Below, in pieces: positions 19,916-28,045 of a stretch of 64,000 bases of DNA. Position 1 is the first letter of the stretch. Each line of letters opens with the position of its first letter. Origin of the DNA: Shewanella maritima (GTDB lineage: Bacteria; Pseudomonadota; Gammaproteobacteria; Enterobacterales; Shewanellaceae); NCBI RefSeq assembly GCF_004295345.1, contig NZ_CP036200.1:3783501-3847500 (forward strand), in the 5' to 3' direction. The notes under the pieces are model-generated. The model saw only the letters and a list, made by a program, of their open reading frames with translations, was not told where the DNA came from and made no database searches. A program made the translations under genes and the position numbers.

Positions 19916-19938
19916 ATTACCGTTACCAATACGGTAAT
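19916..19938. promoter_or_regulatory. inverted repeat upstream of the TonB receptor
   Basis: Arms ATTACCGT and ACGGTAAT (8 bp, perfect) flank a 7-nt spacer, centred about 50 nt upstream of the receptor start. Position and symmetry suggest a repressor operator; the regulator is unknown. Confidence 0.45.
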
Positions 19939-19952
19939 AATTAGATTTATAT

Positions 19953-19968
19953 TTATGATATATCATAA
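19953..19968. promoter_or_regulatory. 16-bp perfect palindrome upstream of the TonB receptor
   Basis: TTATGATATATCATAA is self-complementary over all 16 bases. It contains TGATA/TATCA half-sites that resemble part of a Fur box but not its 19-bp consensus. It could be a promoter element or operator. Confidence 0.35.
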
Positions 19969-20332
19969 CAATGCCTATCTAAAGTTACCGATTGTTATGG
20001 TTTGGTTGTGTGAGTGTAACAGTTGGTCGTTAGCGACTGATTAGCTTAATGATTATCGAGGGGTTGATATTTTTGTTTGCCAGCAGGTTGTTATGCGGTA
20101 ACGCCTGTAGGATGTTTGCAGCTTTTATTTTGGGCAGTTTACTGTGTTTGAACTAGTGGTGTTGGGTTAGCCGACGGGATAAGAGCGGTCAATCTAGACT
20201 AGAGCCTATCTCATTTACTTAGTTGCGCAGAAGCTTATTGGGCAATGCATCTGCTAGCTAGTGTGCACTACATTCACCTTAATTCTAGATATAGCTGAGC
20301 GCTAGATTTGAGAACCTTGATTCTGGTTAACA
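19969..20332. other. intergenic stretch, nothing recognised
   Basis: Between the TonB-receptor upstream region and the mmcQ 3' remnant there is no supported reading frame, terminator or known repeat. Confidence 0.5.
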
Positions 20333-20512
20333 CTACATTTGATTGCGAATTGAGGTTTGGTCTTTCTTGGTGAGTTTACTCACAACTAGCTCGAAGGAGC
20401 TGTCGACAAGTCTTTCAACTTCGCCTTGGGGCACTGCGCCTAGCTTTGTGGTAGTTAGCATGTCAACTGGCTTAGAGTCAAAATAAATAGAAATCCAATG
20501 TTTCTTATCCAT
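20333..20512 (-). pseudogene. MmcQ/YjbR family gene, 3' half displaced by the mobile element
   Basis: Read on the minus strand from 20512, this encodes MDKKHWISIYFD, then VPQGEVERLVDSSFELVVSK, and ends at a stop at 20333-20335 (59 residues). It is the C-terminal half of a MmcQ/YjbR-type DNA-binding protein. Its 5' half is at 24963-25186, across the element. Joining them at the shared ATGGATAA gives GYHMDKKHW and a normal 131-residue protein. It has no promoter of its own and is not expected to be functional here. Confidence 0.9.
20505..20512. other. left attachment core of the integrated element
   Basis: TTATCCAT on the + strand, identical to 24963-24970. It lies at the junction between the mmcQ 3' half and element DNA. 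Confidence 0.8.
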
Positions 20513-20710
20513 GTAACCTATTTACCCCGATTGATAAACATACCCTATTTACTTTCAATTTTGAGTTTTGGCTAGATGCGGGGAATACCCTCATTTATCG
20601 CTGCTTAATTGGGGAATGGGCTTTTGCGGGACTACTTCGCTTTTGGCTCGTCCGTCTGTGCTTTTTGATACGGGCTGGCTGGTGGCCTGAGGTTTTCCCT
20701 ATAACTAGGT

Positions 20711-20849
20711 GGTATCAACAAACATCCGTTTTATGACACTATAAAACCTATCCTTTGATTGGTATCAACAAAATAGCCTAAACAATTGTTGACACCACTT
20801 ACTATTGATGACACCATTAAATGACACTAACGAATTAGGATTGATACCA
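20711..20849. repeat. res-like cluster of GGTATCAACAA repeats upstream of the resolvase
   Basis: Five related units occur: GGTATCAACAAA at 20711 and 20761 (exactly 50 bp apart), and inverted units TTGTTGACACC at 20786, TTGATGACACC at 20805 and TTGATACCA at 20841. The pair 20761/20786 forms a 36-bp inverted repeat. Multiple inverted dimer sites just upstream of a resolvase gene are the layout of a res site. The last unit overlaps the ribosome-site region, which allows autoregulation. Confidence 0.6.
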
Positions 20850-21419
20850 ATGAGCCGCACCTTTGCTTACTGCCGAGTTTCTACAACCGAACAAATCACC
20901 GAGAACCAAGTATTAGCTATTCGCAACGCTGGTTATGAAATTGAGGATAGCCGAGTAGTTACCGAAACCGTTTCAGGTTCGACTGTCGCCATGGAAAGAC
21001 AAGCTTTCTCGCAATTGGTTAATGTACGCATGGAAGCTGGCGACCGTCTGATTGTATTGAAGCTTGACCGCCTAGGCCGCGATAACATTGATGTTCAATC
21101 GACTGTTGACGCTTTGATTGCTAACGGTATTGAGGTGGTGTGCTTAGATTTGCCTGTTGCTAATCTGTCTAGCTCTGAGGGGCGTTTGATGTTGCAAATG
21201 ATGGGTGCTTTTGCTGAGTTCGAGCGTAACCGCATCCGTGAACGTACCCAAGAGGGGCTACAACGTGCCAAGGCAGAGGGCAAGACACTAGGCAGACCTA
21301 AAGCCACTGACACTACTGCCAAAGTGCAAGAATGTAAGGCTGGTGGATTATCTCAGAGCAAAGTAGCCGCTGAGTTAGGTTTGAGCCTAGCAACTGTAAA
21401 ACGTCATTGGAACAAATAA
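20850..21419 (+). CDS. small serine recombinase (resolvase/invertase family)
   Basis: A 189-residue recombinase of the Tn3-resolvase/DNA-invertase type. The catalytic serine is in FAYCRVST near residue 9, LIVLKLDRLGRD carries the active-site arginines, and GAFAEFERNRIRERTQEGL is the E-helix region. The C-terminal helix-turn-helix is SQSKVAAELGLSLATVKRHW. The ATG at 20850 has AGGA 9 nt upstream; 15 codons of open frame before it are probably untranslated. It may resolve multimers of the element or control orientation. Confidence 0.9.
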   Translation: MSRTFAYCRVSTTEQITENQVLAIRNAGYEIEDSRVVTETVSGSTVAMERQAFSQLVNVRMEAGDRLIVLKLDRLGRDNIDVQSTVDALIANGIEVVCLDLPVANLSSSEGRLMLQMMGAFAEFERNRIRERTQEGLQRAKAEGKTLGRPKATDTTAKVQECKAGGLSQSKVAAELGLSLATVKRHWNK

Positions 21420-21738
21420 AAAAGGTGAATAGAAGTTAATGTATTGTTTACACGGGCAAAACCATTAGTTAGTGTGTCGCTGATGCAATGGATTAACGAG
21501 GTTAACGGGATATTGCCTGATTAACCCCCAAAGCAGTAATAGAAACTCAGTTTCATTTGCTTAGATTATTCTAGGTAAGTGGCTGGGTTTTTTGCGTTTT
21601 TAGGCACTTTAACAAGGGGAAAATCTGATACTGAAATTTAATAAAATTGATTAGACGGGTGCTGTTGAAATAAGGCGTCAAATGCGCAAAGACACGCCCC
21701 CTAATGACATGTTGTAACAAAACAATGAGGACTTTAAT
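21420..21738. other. non-coding stretch inside the element
   Basis: No supported gene. TTAAC occurs three times at 21493-21525, twice in direct and once as part of GATTAACCCC. A replication origin or control region is conceivable next to the ATPase operon but no iteron array is visible. Confidence 0.3.
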
Positions 21739-21909
21739 TTGAATAATAAAAGAACAGGCGATGAGATATGCGCCTTATATGAAAAGCCTACTGTAAGCGC
21801 TGCTGAAGCTTGCGAAATGGCGATAACTGACACTCAAGCTGACAAGATAGCTCAAGTGTTAGAACGCTGCTCACAGAGCGATACAGGCGCTAATGGAGAT
21901 GATGACTAA
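21739..21909 (+). CDS. 56-residue element protein of unknown function
   Basis: A short frame with TTG start (MNNKRTGDEICALYEKP..., ending SDTGANGDDD). GAGG lies about 9 nt upstream, and its stop overlaps the next gene's start (TAATG), so it looks like the first gene of a three-gene operon. It is acidic at the C-terminus and has no recognisable domain. The tight coupling and ribosome site are the main support. Confidence 0.55.
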   Translation: MNNKRTGDEICALYEKPTVSAAEACEMAITDTQADKIAQVLERCSQSDTGANGDDD

Positions 21910-22088
21910 TGCAACATCGTGAGAAAGAAAAACCAATAAGGGTGCAAGTGTACGGCGATGTTAAACACTCGCTGAGTCGGCTTACTAAAGATGCTGGGGT
22001 TAGTCCTAGTGCCTATGTGAAAAACTTAATCAAAGCGGCTTCAACCGCTGGAGGAACTACTACCTATGACAATGAACATAAACAATAA
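21909..22088 (+). CDS. ribbon-helix-helix-type small DNA-binding protein
   Basis: 59 residues (MQHREKEKPIRVQVYGDVKH, then SLSRLTKDAGVSPSAYVKNL). The strand-helix-helix pattern RVQVYGDVKHSLSRLTKDAG followed by SPSAYVKNLI matches CopG/Arc-type regulators. It starts at the stop of the 56-aa gene and overlaps the ATPase gene by 23 nt. In plasmid-like elements such proteins often regulate the replication operon; that role is inferred. Confidence 0.65.
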   Translation: MQHREKEKPIRVQVYGDVKHSLSRLTKDAGVSPSAYVKNLIKAASTAGGTTTYDNEHKQ

Positions 22089-23088
22089 CATCAAACCAAC
22101 AAGATGGTATGAGGACAATATGAGAGAACTAGAGCCAATCGTGGAGGGGCTACTATACGACACTGAATCAATGCTTGTCGCTGGTGCTTCTGGCGCTGGT
22201 AAGAGTTTATTCACTTATGCGCTGTGTAAGGCTGTATCAAGCTATGAGGGAGAGTTTTTAGGGCAACCATGTGCCACTGGTAAAACTGTGCTTTATCTCG
22301 ATGGTGAGATGCATATTAACTCGATTGGCAGGCGTGTTAAGACACTGGGTGGTAATAACAATATTGGGTATTACAGCAAGCCTAATAGCAACCCTGATCT
22401 AGACCTGACACTGGAAGAACACCGAGACGCCATTATTGATGCTGTTATCGCTGGTGGGTATGACATTGTTGTCTTAGACAGTGTGAGAACCTTGTTTAAC
22501 ATGGCTGATGAGAATAGCGCTGCATCATGGCAACCGCTGAATCAATTAGTGCCTAGACTACGTGATCTAGGGGCTGTAGTGATAGTTGTGCATCATGCCA
22601 ACAAGGGAGCTATTACAGGCGGTACTGTGATGTTTGCTGGTTCAACCAATGCCGTTACTACGGTTGACCGTGATATAACTATTAACAAGGCAGGCGAGTT
22701 TAGCTTCACTGTTAACGCTGGTAGTAAACAAGGGCGTAGTGAGCATGGGTTTGGATCTTGGGTGGATTGCACTTCTTACACCGTAGACGCTGAAAATCAA
22801 TGCTTACTCGCTGAAAACTCTATTGATGCACAGCTAAAAGAGCTTAGGAAGTTCGCTGTAATGCTGTCTAAGATGAAGCAAGGTGACAGCTACAATTTGA
22901 AGAAAGGCATGCAGAAATTCAACGCTATGTTTGGATTGAAAGTTGGTAACAATGTTTCAGGTAAATTGATGTGGCCTAAAGTAGAGTATTTATTTGAAGG
23001 CGATAATGAATTTGGTGTAAGCGACTTAGAAAGCTTTACGGAATGGTTCAAAAAGGAGTCACCTTTACCGCTGAATGATGTGTTTTAG
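22066..23088 (+). CDS. RecA-fold P-loop ATPase (AAA_25 / RepA-like)
   Basis: A 340-residue ATPase. Walker A is GASGAGKS near residue 45, followed by LYLDGEM, and Walker B is YDIVVLDS. VIVVHHANKGAITGGTVMFAGS is typical of RSF1010 RepA-like hexameric helicases and phage/plasmid AAA_25 proteins. GGAGG at 22050 supports the start. As the largest cargo gene in a small element with its own RHH protein, a replication or maintenance helicase role is likely but unproven. Confidence 0.8.
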   Translation: MTMNINNNIKPTRWYEDNMRELEPIVEGLLYDTESMLVAGASGAGKSLFTYALCKAVSSYEGEFLGQPCATGKTVLYLDGEMHINSIGRRVKTLGGNNNIGYYSKPNSNPDLDLTLEEHRDAIIDAVIAGGYDIVVLDSVRTLFNMADENSAASWQPLNQLVPRLRDLGAVVIVVHHANKGAITGGTVMFAGSTNAVTTVDRDITINKAGEFSFTVNAGSKQGRSEHGFGSWVDCTSYTVDAENQCLLAENSIDAQLKELRKFAVMLSKMKQGDSYNLKKGMQKFNAMFGLKVGNNVSGKLMWPKVEYLFEGDNEFGVSDLESFTEWFKKESPLPLNDVF

Positions 23089-23357
23089 ATGTACAGTGTA
23101 TTTGACCGTAATATTGGTGATTTCTCAATACGCAAAGCAAAAAGGGGGAAAAAGTTAAAATGCTTAAAAAATCCTTATAGAACAATAGGTTGTATGCGAA
23201 TACGCTTGCGTATCCTTTATCGTACTTATTGTGCGTATTAGGGCTGTTTTTCACCCTAAAAAGTGTTACACCACCTTTGACCAATTTGGAGGTATTTTTA
23301 ACTAAAACTAGATGCTAGTGGCGACCCATTCACAAAGCCACCAGCAACACACATATC

Positions 23358-24914
23358 CTATCTACCCATCCAACCATCTACAGTCTCAGCCGAGACACAC
23401 CAGCCTGTATCAAGGTAATCAAAACTCATCCCTAACTTTTCAATGGTTGCTTTGTTGCTCTCAACGTCAAAAGCTACTTTACCAAATGCCTTGCTCAACA
23501 TTCTGTTTAATTGCTGTCTGTCTTGGTAAGTGTCGTCTGAATAATCCGCTGTACAACGTCTAAATAGCGCGTAGGCATCTTCTCGCTGCTGGTGGATACC
23601 ATCATCTAACAATTCTGCTTGCTCACGCTGAGCGGCTTCTATGGTGCTTTCTAGGTGGGCTATTTTCTCTGAACGCTGGCTGATTTGATTCGATATAACG
23701 CTGTTCAAATTACTGCCTATAGAGATTAGTAGATTGTTCAACTCGGTTTGCTCTTTAGTTAATTGGGCTTGCAGGCTTTCAAGCTTGTTTTCCTGTGGCT
23801 TAGCTTTTGGCTGTTGCCAGTGTTGATACATGAAAGGCGCTAAATAGACTTGCTCGATGAAGTCTAAAGCTTTCTGCCATTTCAATATGGGCTGATCACA
23901 TTCGCCTACTCGCTGCTTTGCACAAGCTAAATAGGCCGCTAACTTACCTGATTTAAGTTTACCTTTGTTTAGGAAATGTAGACCTGAACCGCACTTAGGA
24001 CACACTGTTATTTTACTAAAGATGTTTAAAAAGGCACCTTTACGGCCTGCATTGCTCGGGCGCTTTCTTTCGTCTCTACGTGCTTGAGCTAGCCAGTAAA
24101 AATCAGGTTCCATTATTGGCGGGTAGTAATTTTCTATTTGCTCGCCTGTTGGCTTTCTTTTGCCATCCTCGTAAATGTGGGGTTCCCATATGCCAATAAC
24201 CGCTTTAGTGTTTAATTGGTAGCTCGTACTAGATAAACCCCAAGCCTTGCCACGTGCAGTTTTATAGCCTGTTGAGTTTAGGTACTGTGCCAACTTGTTA
24301 CCGCCATCACCATTAATGCAACGCTGGAATAGCTCGCGTATTATCTCGGCTTTGGCCTCGTCCACTGTGTATGTCTGACCATCCTCATTTAAAGTAAGCC
24401 ACCAAGGGCAGGTTGCATTCTTCTTGCTCGCTGTTGGTGTGGTTCGCTTCCTGTCCCAACTAGATTTAAGGCGCTTTGACTTAACCTCTGATTCTTCATT
24501 AGCTCGCATCATAATCATTAAGCTAAACATGATGTCGGCTGGATCTGAATCCGCTGTATAAACTTTGCCATCCATGATGGTGTGGATTGATACGCCATAG
24601 CTTAATATCTGGGTGAATTGGCTCAGTGCAACAACTACCTTTGCACGGCTTAACCTGTCTAAGCTTTCCACTATCAGGTGGCGACTTGTTACTAATTGCT
24701 CACGCAAGCCTACTAGATATTGGCCTAACCCTTTGTCCTCGTCTGCATTGGCGCTGGTGAACGCTGACACGCCTAAATCTTGGTAGTTGCTATCTGACAG
24801 TGTTAAACCCGCTTTAGTGCAATAGGCTTGTATGTCTTGTTGTTGGCGTTCTAAGCTGTGGCCTTTGGCTTGGCCTTTACTTGAGAATCTTACATAACTA
24901 TCAGCGAGTTGCAT
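23358..24914 (-). CDS. large serine recombinase (integrase of the element)
   Basis: A 518-residue large serine recombinase. The N-terminal catalytic domain has SYVRFSSKGQ with the nucleophilic serine near residue 11 and ESLDRLSRAK. The recombinase domain is around residues 170-290. A zinc ribbon (CPKCGSGLHF ... CAKQRVGEC) and a coiled coil (about 375-450) follow, as in phage integrases. AAAGGG 8 nt upstream supports the ATG. It sits at the right end of the element, starting only 49 nt from the attachment core, and its first bases overlap the truncated mmcQ reading frame. It is the obvious enzyme for integration at mmcQ. Confidence 0.92.
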   Translation of the reverse strand: MQLADSYVRFSSKGQAKGHSLERQQQDIQAYCTKAGLTLSDSNYQDLGVSAFTSANADEDKGLGQYLVGLREQLVTSRHLIVESLDRLSRAKVVVALSQFTQILSYGVSIHTIMDGKVYTADSDPADIMFSLMIMMRANEESEVKSKRLKSSWDRKRTTPTASKKNATCPWWLTLNEDGQTYTVDEAKAEIIRELFQRCINGDGGNKLAQYLNSTGYKTARGKAWGLSSTSYQLNTKAVIGIWEPHIYEDGKRKPTGEQIENYYPPIMEPDFYWLAQARRDERKRPSNAGRKGAFLNIFSKITVCPKCGSGLHFLNKGKLKSGKLAAYLACAKQRVGECDQPILKWQKALDFIEQVYLAPFMYQHWQQPKAKPQENKLESLQAQLTKEQTELNNLLISIGSNLNSVISNQISQRSEKIAHLESTIEAAQREQAELLDDGIHQQREDAYALFRRCTADYSDDTYQDRQQLNRMLSKAFGKVAFDVESNKATIEKLGMSFDYLDTGWCVSAETVDGWMGR

Positions 24915-24962
24915 GGTATTACCCTTTGTTTTTTATTGTATGGGTAATTATAACAGATGGTG

Positions 24963-24970
24963 TTATCCAT
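24963..24970. other. right attachment core of the integrated element
   Basis: TTATCCAT, identical to 20505-20512, at the point where the mmcQ 5' half leaves its conserved sequence (GYHMD then unrelated residues). Confidence 0.8.
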
Positions 24971-25186
24971 ATGATAGCCAGGCTTTATTGCATCAAAGAT
25001 GTCGCATAGTGCGATGGCTTCATCTGGATCGCATTTCAAATTCATCATTAGTACACCATCACGCCAGGCGATTAACGCAAACATCTTGCCCTTAACCTTA
25101 AATACGTGGGCACCCTCACCAAATGGAAAGCTCTCAGTGGCTTCTGGCTTGGCGAGCAGGTAGTTGCGCAGAGTTTCAAATTGCAT
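24963..25186 (-). pseudogene. MmcQ/YjbR family gene, 5' half, interrupted by the element
   Basis: The N-terminal 74 residues (MQFETLRNYLLAKPEATESF ... IKPGYHMD) of a MmcQ/YjbR-type protein. Beyond the core the frame continues 24 unrelated residues to a stop at 24890, overlapping the recombinase start by 25 nt. The remaining half is at 20333-20512. The host promoter of this gene now points into the recombinase gene, so it may contribute to integrase expression. Confidence 0.9.
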
Positions 25187-25266
25187 TGTGTTTAGCTCTT
25201 AGTTAATGATGGCAATTATTTATTATGACAACTTTTGGCGACGTCAATGAGCTGTGTATGAAAATA

Positions 25267-25317
25267 AGTAGAGGCTAACCCTACTAGCTAGTAAAAGATA
25301 TTAGCCTCTACTTTTTG
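25267..25317 (-). terminator. terminator downstream of yghU
   Basis: A perfect 12-bp stem (AGTAGAGGCTAA / TTAGCCTCTACT) with a 22-nt loop; T-rich tracts follow on both strands, so it may work both ways. Confidence 0.85.
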
Positions 25318-25340
25318 TTGGTGGTGTTAATGTTAGGTGC

Positions 25341-26195
25341 TTACTTTGGCGCCTTAGCTAGTACGGCATCTATGTCGGCACTGCTGTGGCGGTTTGGCAC
25401 TTGCTCCCATTCTTCACCCCAGGCGCGATTAACAATGCGGCCGCGTTTTACGCCAGTACGCTCGTTTAGCTCATTGGCCCAGCGCACTACGTTTTTATAG
25501 CTAGCGACATCTAAGAATTCAGCGGCATCATACAGGTTACCTAGCACCAAATTACCGTACCACGGCCAAATAGCCATATCTGCAATTGAGTATTCGTCAC
25601 CGGCGATATAACGGTGGCTGGCTAGCTGTTTATCTAACACGTCTAGCTGACGTTTAGTTTCCATACTAAAGCGGTTTATCGGGTATTCAAACTTCTCTGG
25701 GGCGTAGGAATAGAAGTGACCAAAGCCGCCGCCAAGGTATGGCGCACTGCCTTGTAGCCAGAATAACCAATTCATCACCTGAGCGCGTGCTACGCCATCT
25801 TTTGGCAAGAAGTGACCAAACTTCTCCGCTAGATAAACCAATATTGAGCCAGATTCAAAGATATTAGTTTCAGCTTGGTTGTCGTATAACGCTGGGATCT
25901 TCGAATTAGGGTTAATTTCGACGAATCCTGAAGAGAACTGATCACTCTCACCAATATTAATTAAGTAGGCATCGTACTCAGCATCACTAATGCCCAAAGC
26001 TAGCAGCTCTTCAAACATAATGGTGACTTTCTGACCATTTGGCGTCGCTAGGGAATGTAGCTGAAAAGGGTGCTTGCCTTTTGGTAACTCACGCTCATAG
26101 CGCGCACCAGAGTCCGGGCGATTAATGCCGCCCCACTTGCCACCGTTCTCTTCTTCCATGGTCCACACTTTAGGTGGTGTGTATTGATTTGTCAT
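25341..26195 (-). CDS. yghU: YghU-type glutathione S-transferase / disulfide reductase
   Basis: A 284-residue GST of the nu class. The N-terminal extension (YTPPKVWTMEEENGGKWGGI) and the thioredoxin-fold segment with ATPNGQKVTIMFEELLALG, SKIPAL and NIFESGSILVYLAEKFG match E. coli YghU, which binds two glutathiones and reduces organic peroxides and disulfides. The C-terminal helical domain has SIADMAIWPWYG. It is monocistronic with its own terminator; a MITE-like repeat begins 32 nt upstream of the start. Confidence 0.92.
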   Translation of the reverse strand: MTNQYTPPKVWTMEEENGGKWGGINRPDSGARYERELPKGKHPFQLHSLATPNGQKVTIMFEELLALGISDAEYDAYLINIGESDQFSSGFVEINPNSKIPALYDNQAETNIFESGSILVYLAEKFGHFLPKDGVARAQVMNWLFWLQGSAPYLGGGFGHFYSYAPEKFEYPINRFSMETKRQLDVLDKQLASHRYIAGDEYSIADMAIWPWYGNLVLGNLYDAAEFLDVASYKNVVRWANELNERTGVKRGRIVNRAWGEEWEQVPNRHSSADIDAVLAKAPK

Positions 26196-26227
26196 TGCAG
26201 GCCCTTATGTCATTTTAATATGTCTTT

Positions 26228-26404
26228 GTACCAATCAGCACAAATGTGTGAGCATTCTTACTGGCTAACTCTTGTTGGTAAGAATTGCTTATAACTTCGT
26301 TAGAAATCTTGAAGCTAGAACAACTCGCTCGCTACAATTTCTGCTTTGTTCTAAGCGATTTTTCCAGCCTAATCTCTGAACAACTATTTGTCCCGGTTGG
26401 TATA
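26228..26404 (+). repeat. MITE-like repeat, copy 2
   Basis: About 177 nt from GTACCAATCAGCACA to CCCGGTTGGTATA. Aligned to the reverse complement of copy 1 it shares GAGCATTCTTACTGG-like, CTTATAACTTCGTTA, TAGAACAACT and TTGTTCTAA-CGATTTTTCC segments in the same order. It lies directly upstream of yghU. Confidence 0.72.
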
Positions 26405-26734
26405 GGATATTGGGCTAAAACAGCAGAATATAACCCCGTGGTTAGCCATAATTTTAGTGCTAAAAGTTATCAATCAAACGATAAAATTATATACGGCAAA
26501 ATTTATATACGACAAATGACGATATTAGCGTCATATTGTGTAAATGCGTGTTTCTGTCGACTGATAGCATGACGCTACAGCAGTGGTTTATGTTATCTGA
26601 ATCTCACTAGAGTGCAGTGGACTATGTTAGTTTGAGTGAGTTAATGTTTTGCGGTTTTAATGCTGCGCTAGCAGCAAGCACAGAAATTAAAATAACGAAT
26701 AAAATGAATATAGGAAGAGGAATCAGGTCGCTAC
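26405..26734. other. intergenic region upstream of the PilZ gene with a short tandem repeat
   Basis: A-T-rich. It holds an imperfect tandem duplication at about 26483-26516 (AAAATTATATACGGC then AAAATTTATATACGAC). No gene or clear promoter could be supported. Confidence 0.4.
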
Positions 26735-27424
26735 ATGGCTACTAAGCAGTTATCCATTAAGCAAGCGCTAGCGCAGGAAAATCACTTCTTAAAAGCGGGC
26801 AGTGCAATCAGCATTGATATCATTACCCCTGCTGGGCAAAAAGGTCGCTTTAAATCCACATTCATCGGTTTTATGCCAAACGAGTATTTGCTGATCGAGT
26901 GCCCTGACATGGGCAAACTTGGCAACTTTTCTCAACATGTGGTCAAAGGAATGAAGATTGCGGTACGTGGCTTAGTTGAAGGACAAAAAGCCTCCATCAT
27001 TGGCTTTATGTCATTGATTGAGCAGACCGTTACTATGCCATCACGCATGATAGTGCTGTCATTTCCTAAAGCGGTGAGCATTCACAACCTTAGAGCCACA
27101 AAACGAGTCGATACTGAGCTTAAAGTGACGGTAAATCTAGGTACAAGAAGCTGGCCTGCCGTGATGAATGACGTATCCCTCACAGGTTGTCATCTAGTGA
27201 TGCAAGATTGCACTCAAAAATCTATTCCTGAAGACAGTGACATCAGTATCGCTATTGGCGACGAGAGTGGTGAGGCAGACGAGGTGGATAGAGACACGGT
27301 TATCGCCAAGGTATGCAACGTTAAGCAAGATGAGCAAGGCTTTCAGTTGGGTTGCCAGTTTGCCGTGCAGCAGCAACAGACCATTGATAAGCTGATCCAT
27401 ATTGCTTTGTTGGCAGAGAAGTAG
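26735..27424 (+). CDS. PilZ-domain protein with YcgR-like N-terminal domain
   Basis: 229 residues. The N-terminal half (GSAISIDIITPAGQKGRFKS, FIGFMPNEYLLIECP) resembles the flagellar-brake YcgR-type domain. The C-terminal PilZ domain shows the c-di-GMP signature as RATKR near residue 118 and NDVSLTGCHL near residue 148. It probably senses c-di-GMP in the cytoplasm; the output (motility or biofilm) cannot be assigned because no flagellar or pilus gene is adjacent. Confidence 0.85.
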   Translation: MATKQLSIKQALAQENHFLKAGSAISIDIITPAGQKGRFKSTFIGFMPNEYLLIECPDMGKLGNFSQHVVKGMKIAVRGLVEGQKASIIGFMSLIEQTVTMPSRMIVLSFPKAVSIHNLRATKRVDTELKVTVNLGTRSWPAVMNDVSLTGCHLVMQDCTQKSIPEDSDISIAIGDESGEADEVDRDTVIAKVCNVKQDEQGFQLGCQFAVQQQQTIDKLIHIALLAEK

Positions 27425-27512
27425 TTGACTTGCTATGCCAATACCGTTTGTATTAGCTATTTCATTTTAACCCCTGCTAGTCAAACCAGCAGAGGCTATA
27501 ACTAATCATCGA

Positions 27513-27770
27513 TTACTTCATCATCGCCACAGCTTCCATATCTAACTCGATATCGGTGCAGCCTTTTTTGCAGTAGATGCCAGGGGCTTTATCTGCTGCT
27601 TTAGCGTTTTTGCTGTTTGGTGGCAGTAACAGTGTTAGGGTTTGACCGCACACACTACACTCGGCGCTGCTACCTTTTAGCATACGTTTGATCAGATTCT
27701 TTTGGGCATTGAACGACTTCTGTGTGGTGCCGTTTACCGCGGAAAAATCTAACTTTTGCGTTTCGCTCAT
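27513..27770 (-). CDS. small conserved zinc-ribbon-like protein
   Basis: 85 residues. Two cysteine pairs, CSVC and CKKGC, with about 30 residues between them suggest a zinc-binding fold. The rest is basic N-terminally (SFNAQKNLIKRMLKG) and acidic C-terminally. No function recognised. A stand-alone gene between the PilZ gene (convergent) and the pfa cluster. Confidence 0.7.
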   Translation of the reverse strand: MSETQKLDFSAVNGTTQKSFNAQKNLIKRMLKGSSAECSVCGQTLTLLLPPNSKNAKAADKAPGIYCKKGCTDIELDMEAVAMMK

Positions 27771-28045
27771 TGTCTATCTCTTTGTTTTGGATTCTTAATC
27801 TGTTTTTTATGTTTCTAGCTAAAGCCTGCAGCTAGACGCCTTGCTTCATACGTGCAGAGAAGTTAAATAAACATTCTTCGCTAGACAACTCTAGGGAGCT
27901 ATTGTTTGCGAGTCTTTATGACATGGATGTCCCAATCATAAACCAGAGTGAAGCCATCAGGGATGATTTTACGGCGTCTCGCAACAGTAGCACCTAGGGT
28001 TGATGACTAACCTCAATTCGAAGTTAGTCTGTCAGTCTACACCGC

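Larger units (their letters stand above)
20513..24970. mobile_element. 4.46-kb serine-recombinase integrative element in mmcQ/yjbR
   Basis: The segment between two copies of the 8-bp core TTATCCAT (20505 and 24963, 4458 bp apart) interrupts one coding sequence whose two halves rejoin exactly in frame. Cargo, left to right: res-like repeats, a small resolvase, a 56-aa protein, an RHH protein, a RecA-fold ATPase and, at the right end facing left, a large serine recombinase that is the likely integrase. No transposase, conjugation, phage structural or resistance gene is present. It may be a minimal integrated plasmid-like or satellite element. Confidence 0.85.

Noticed and set aside
19890..19920. 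A Fur box upstream of the TonB receptor
   Set aside because: The best 19-bp alignment matches only about half of the consensus positions.
23089..23241. A 50-codon frame directly after the ATPase stop (MYSVFDRNIGDFSIRKAKRG...)
   Set aside because: No ribosome site of its own beyond the ATPase end, basic low-complexity sequence and no recognisable domain; too weak to list as a gene.
26285..26572. A 95-aa frame on the + strand
   Set aside because: It starts inside MITE-like copy 2 and has no ribosome site or protein-like features.
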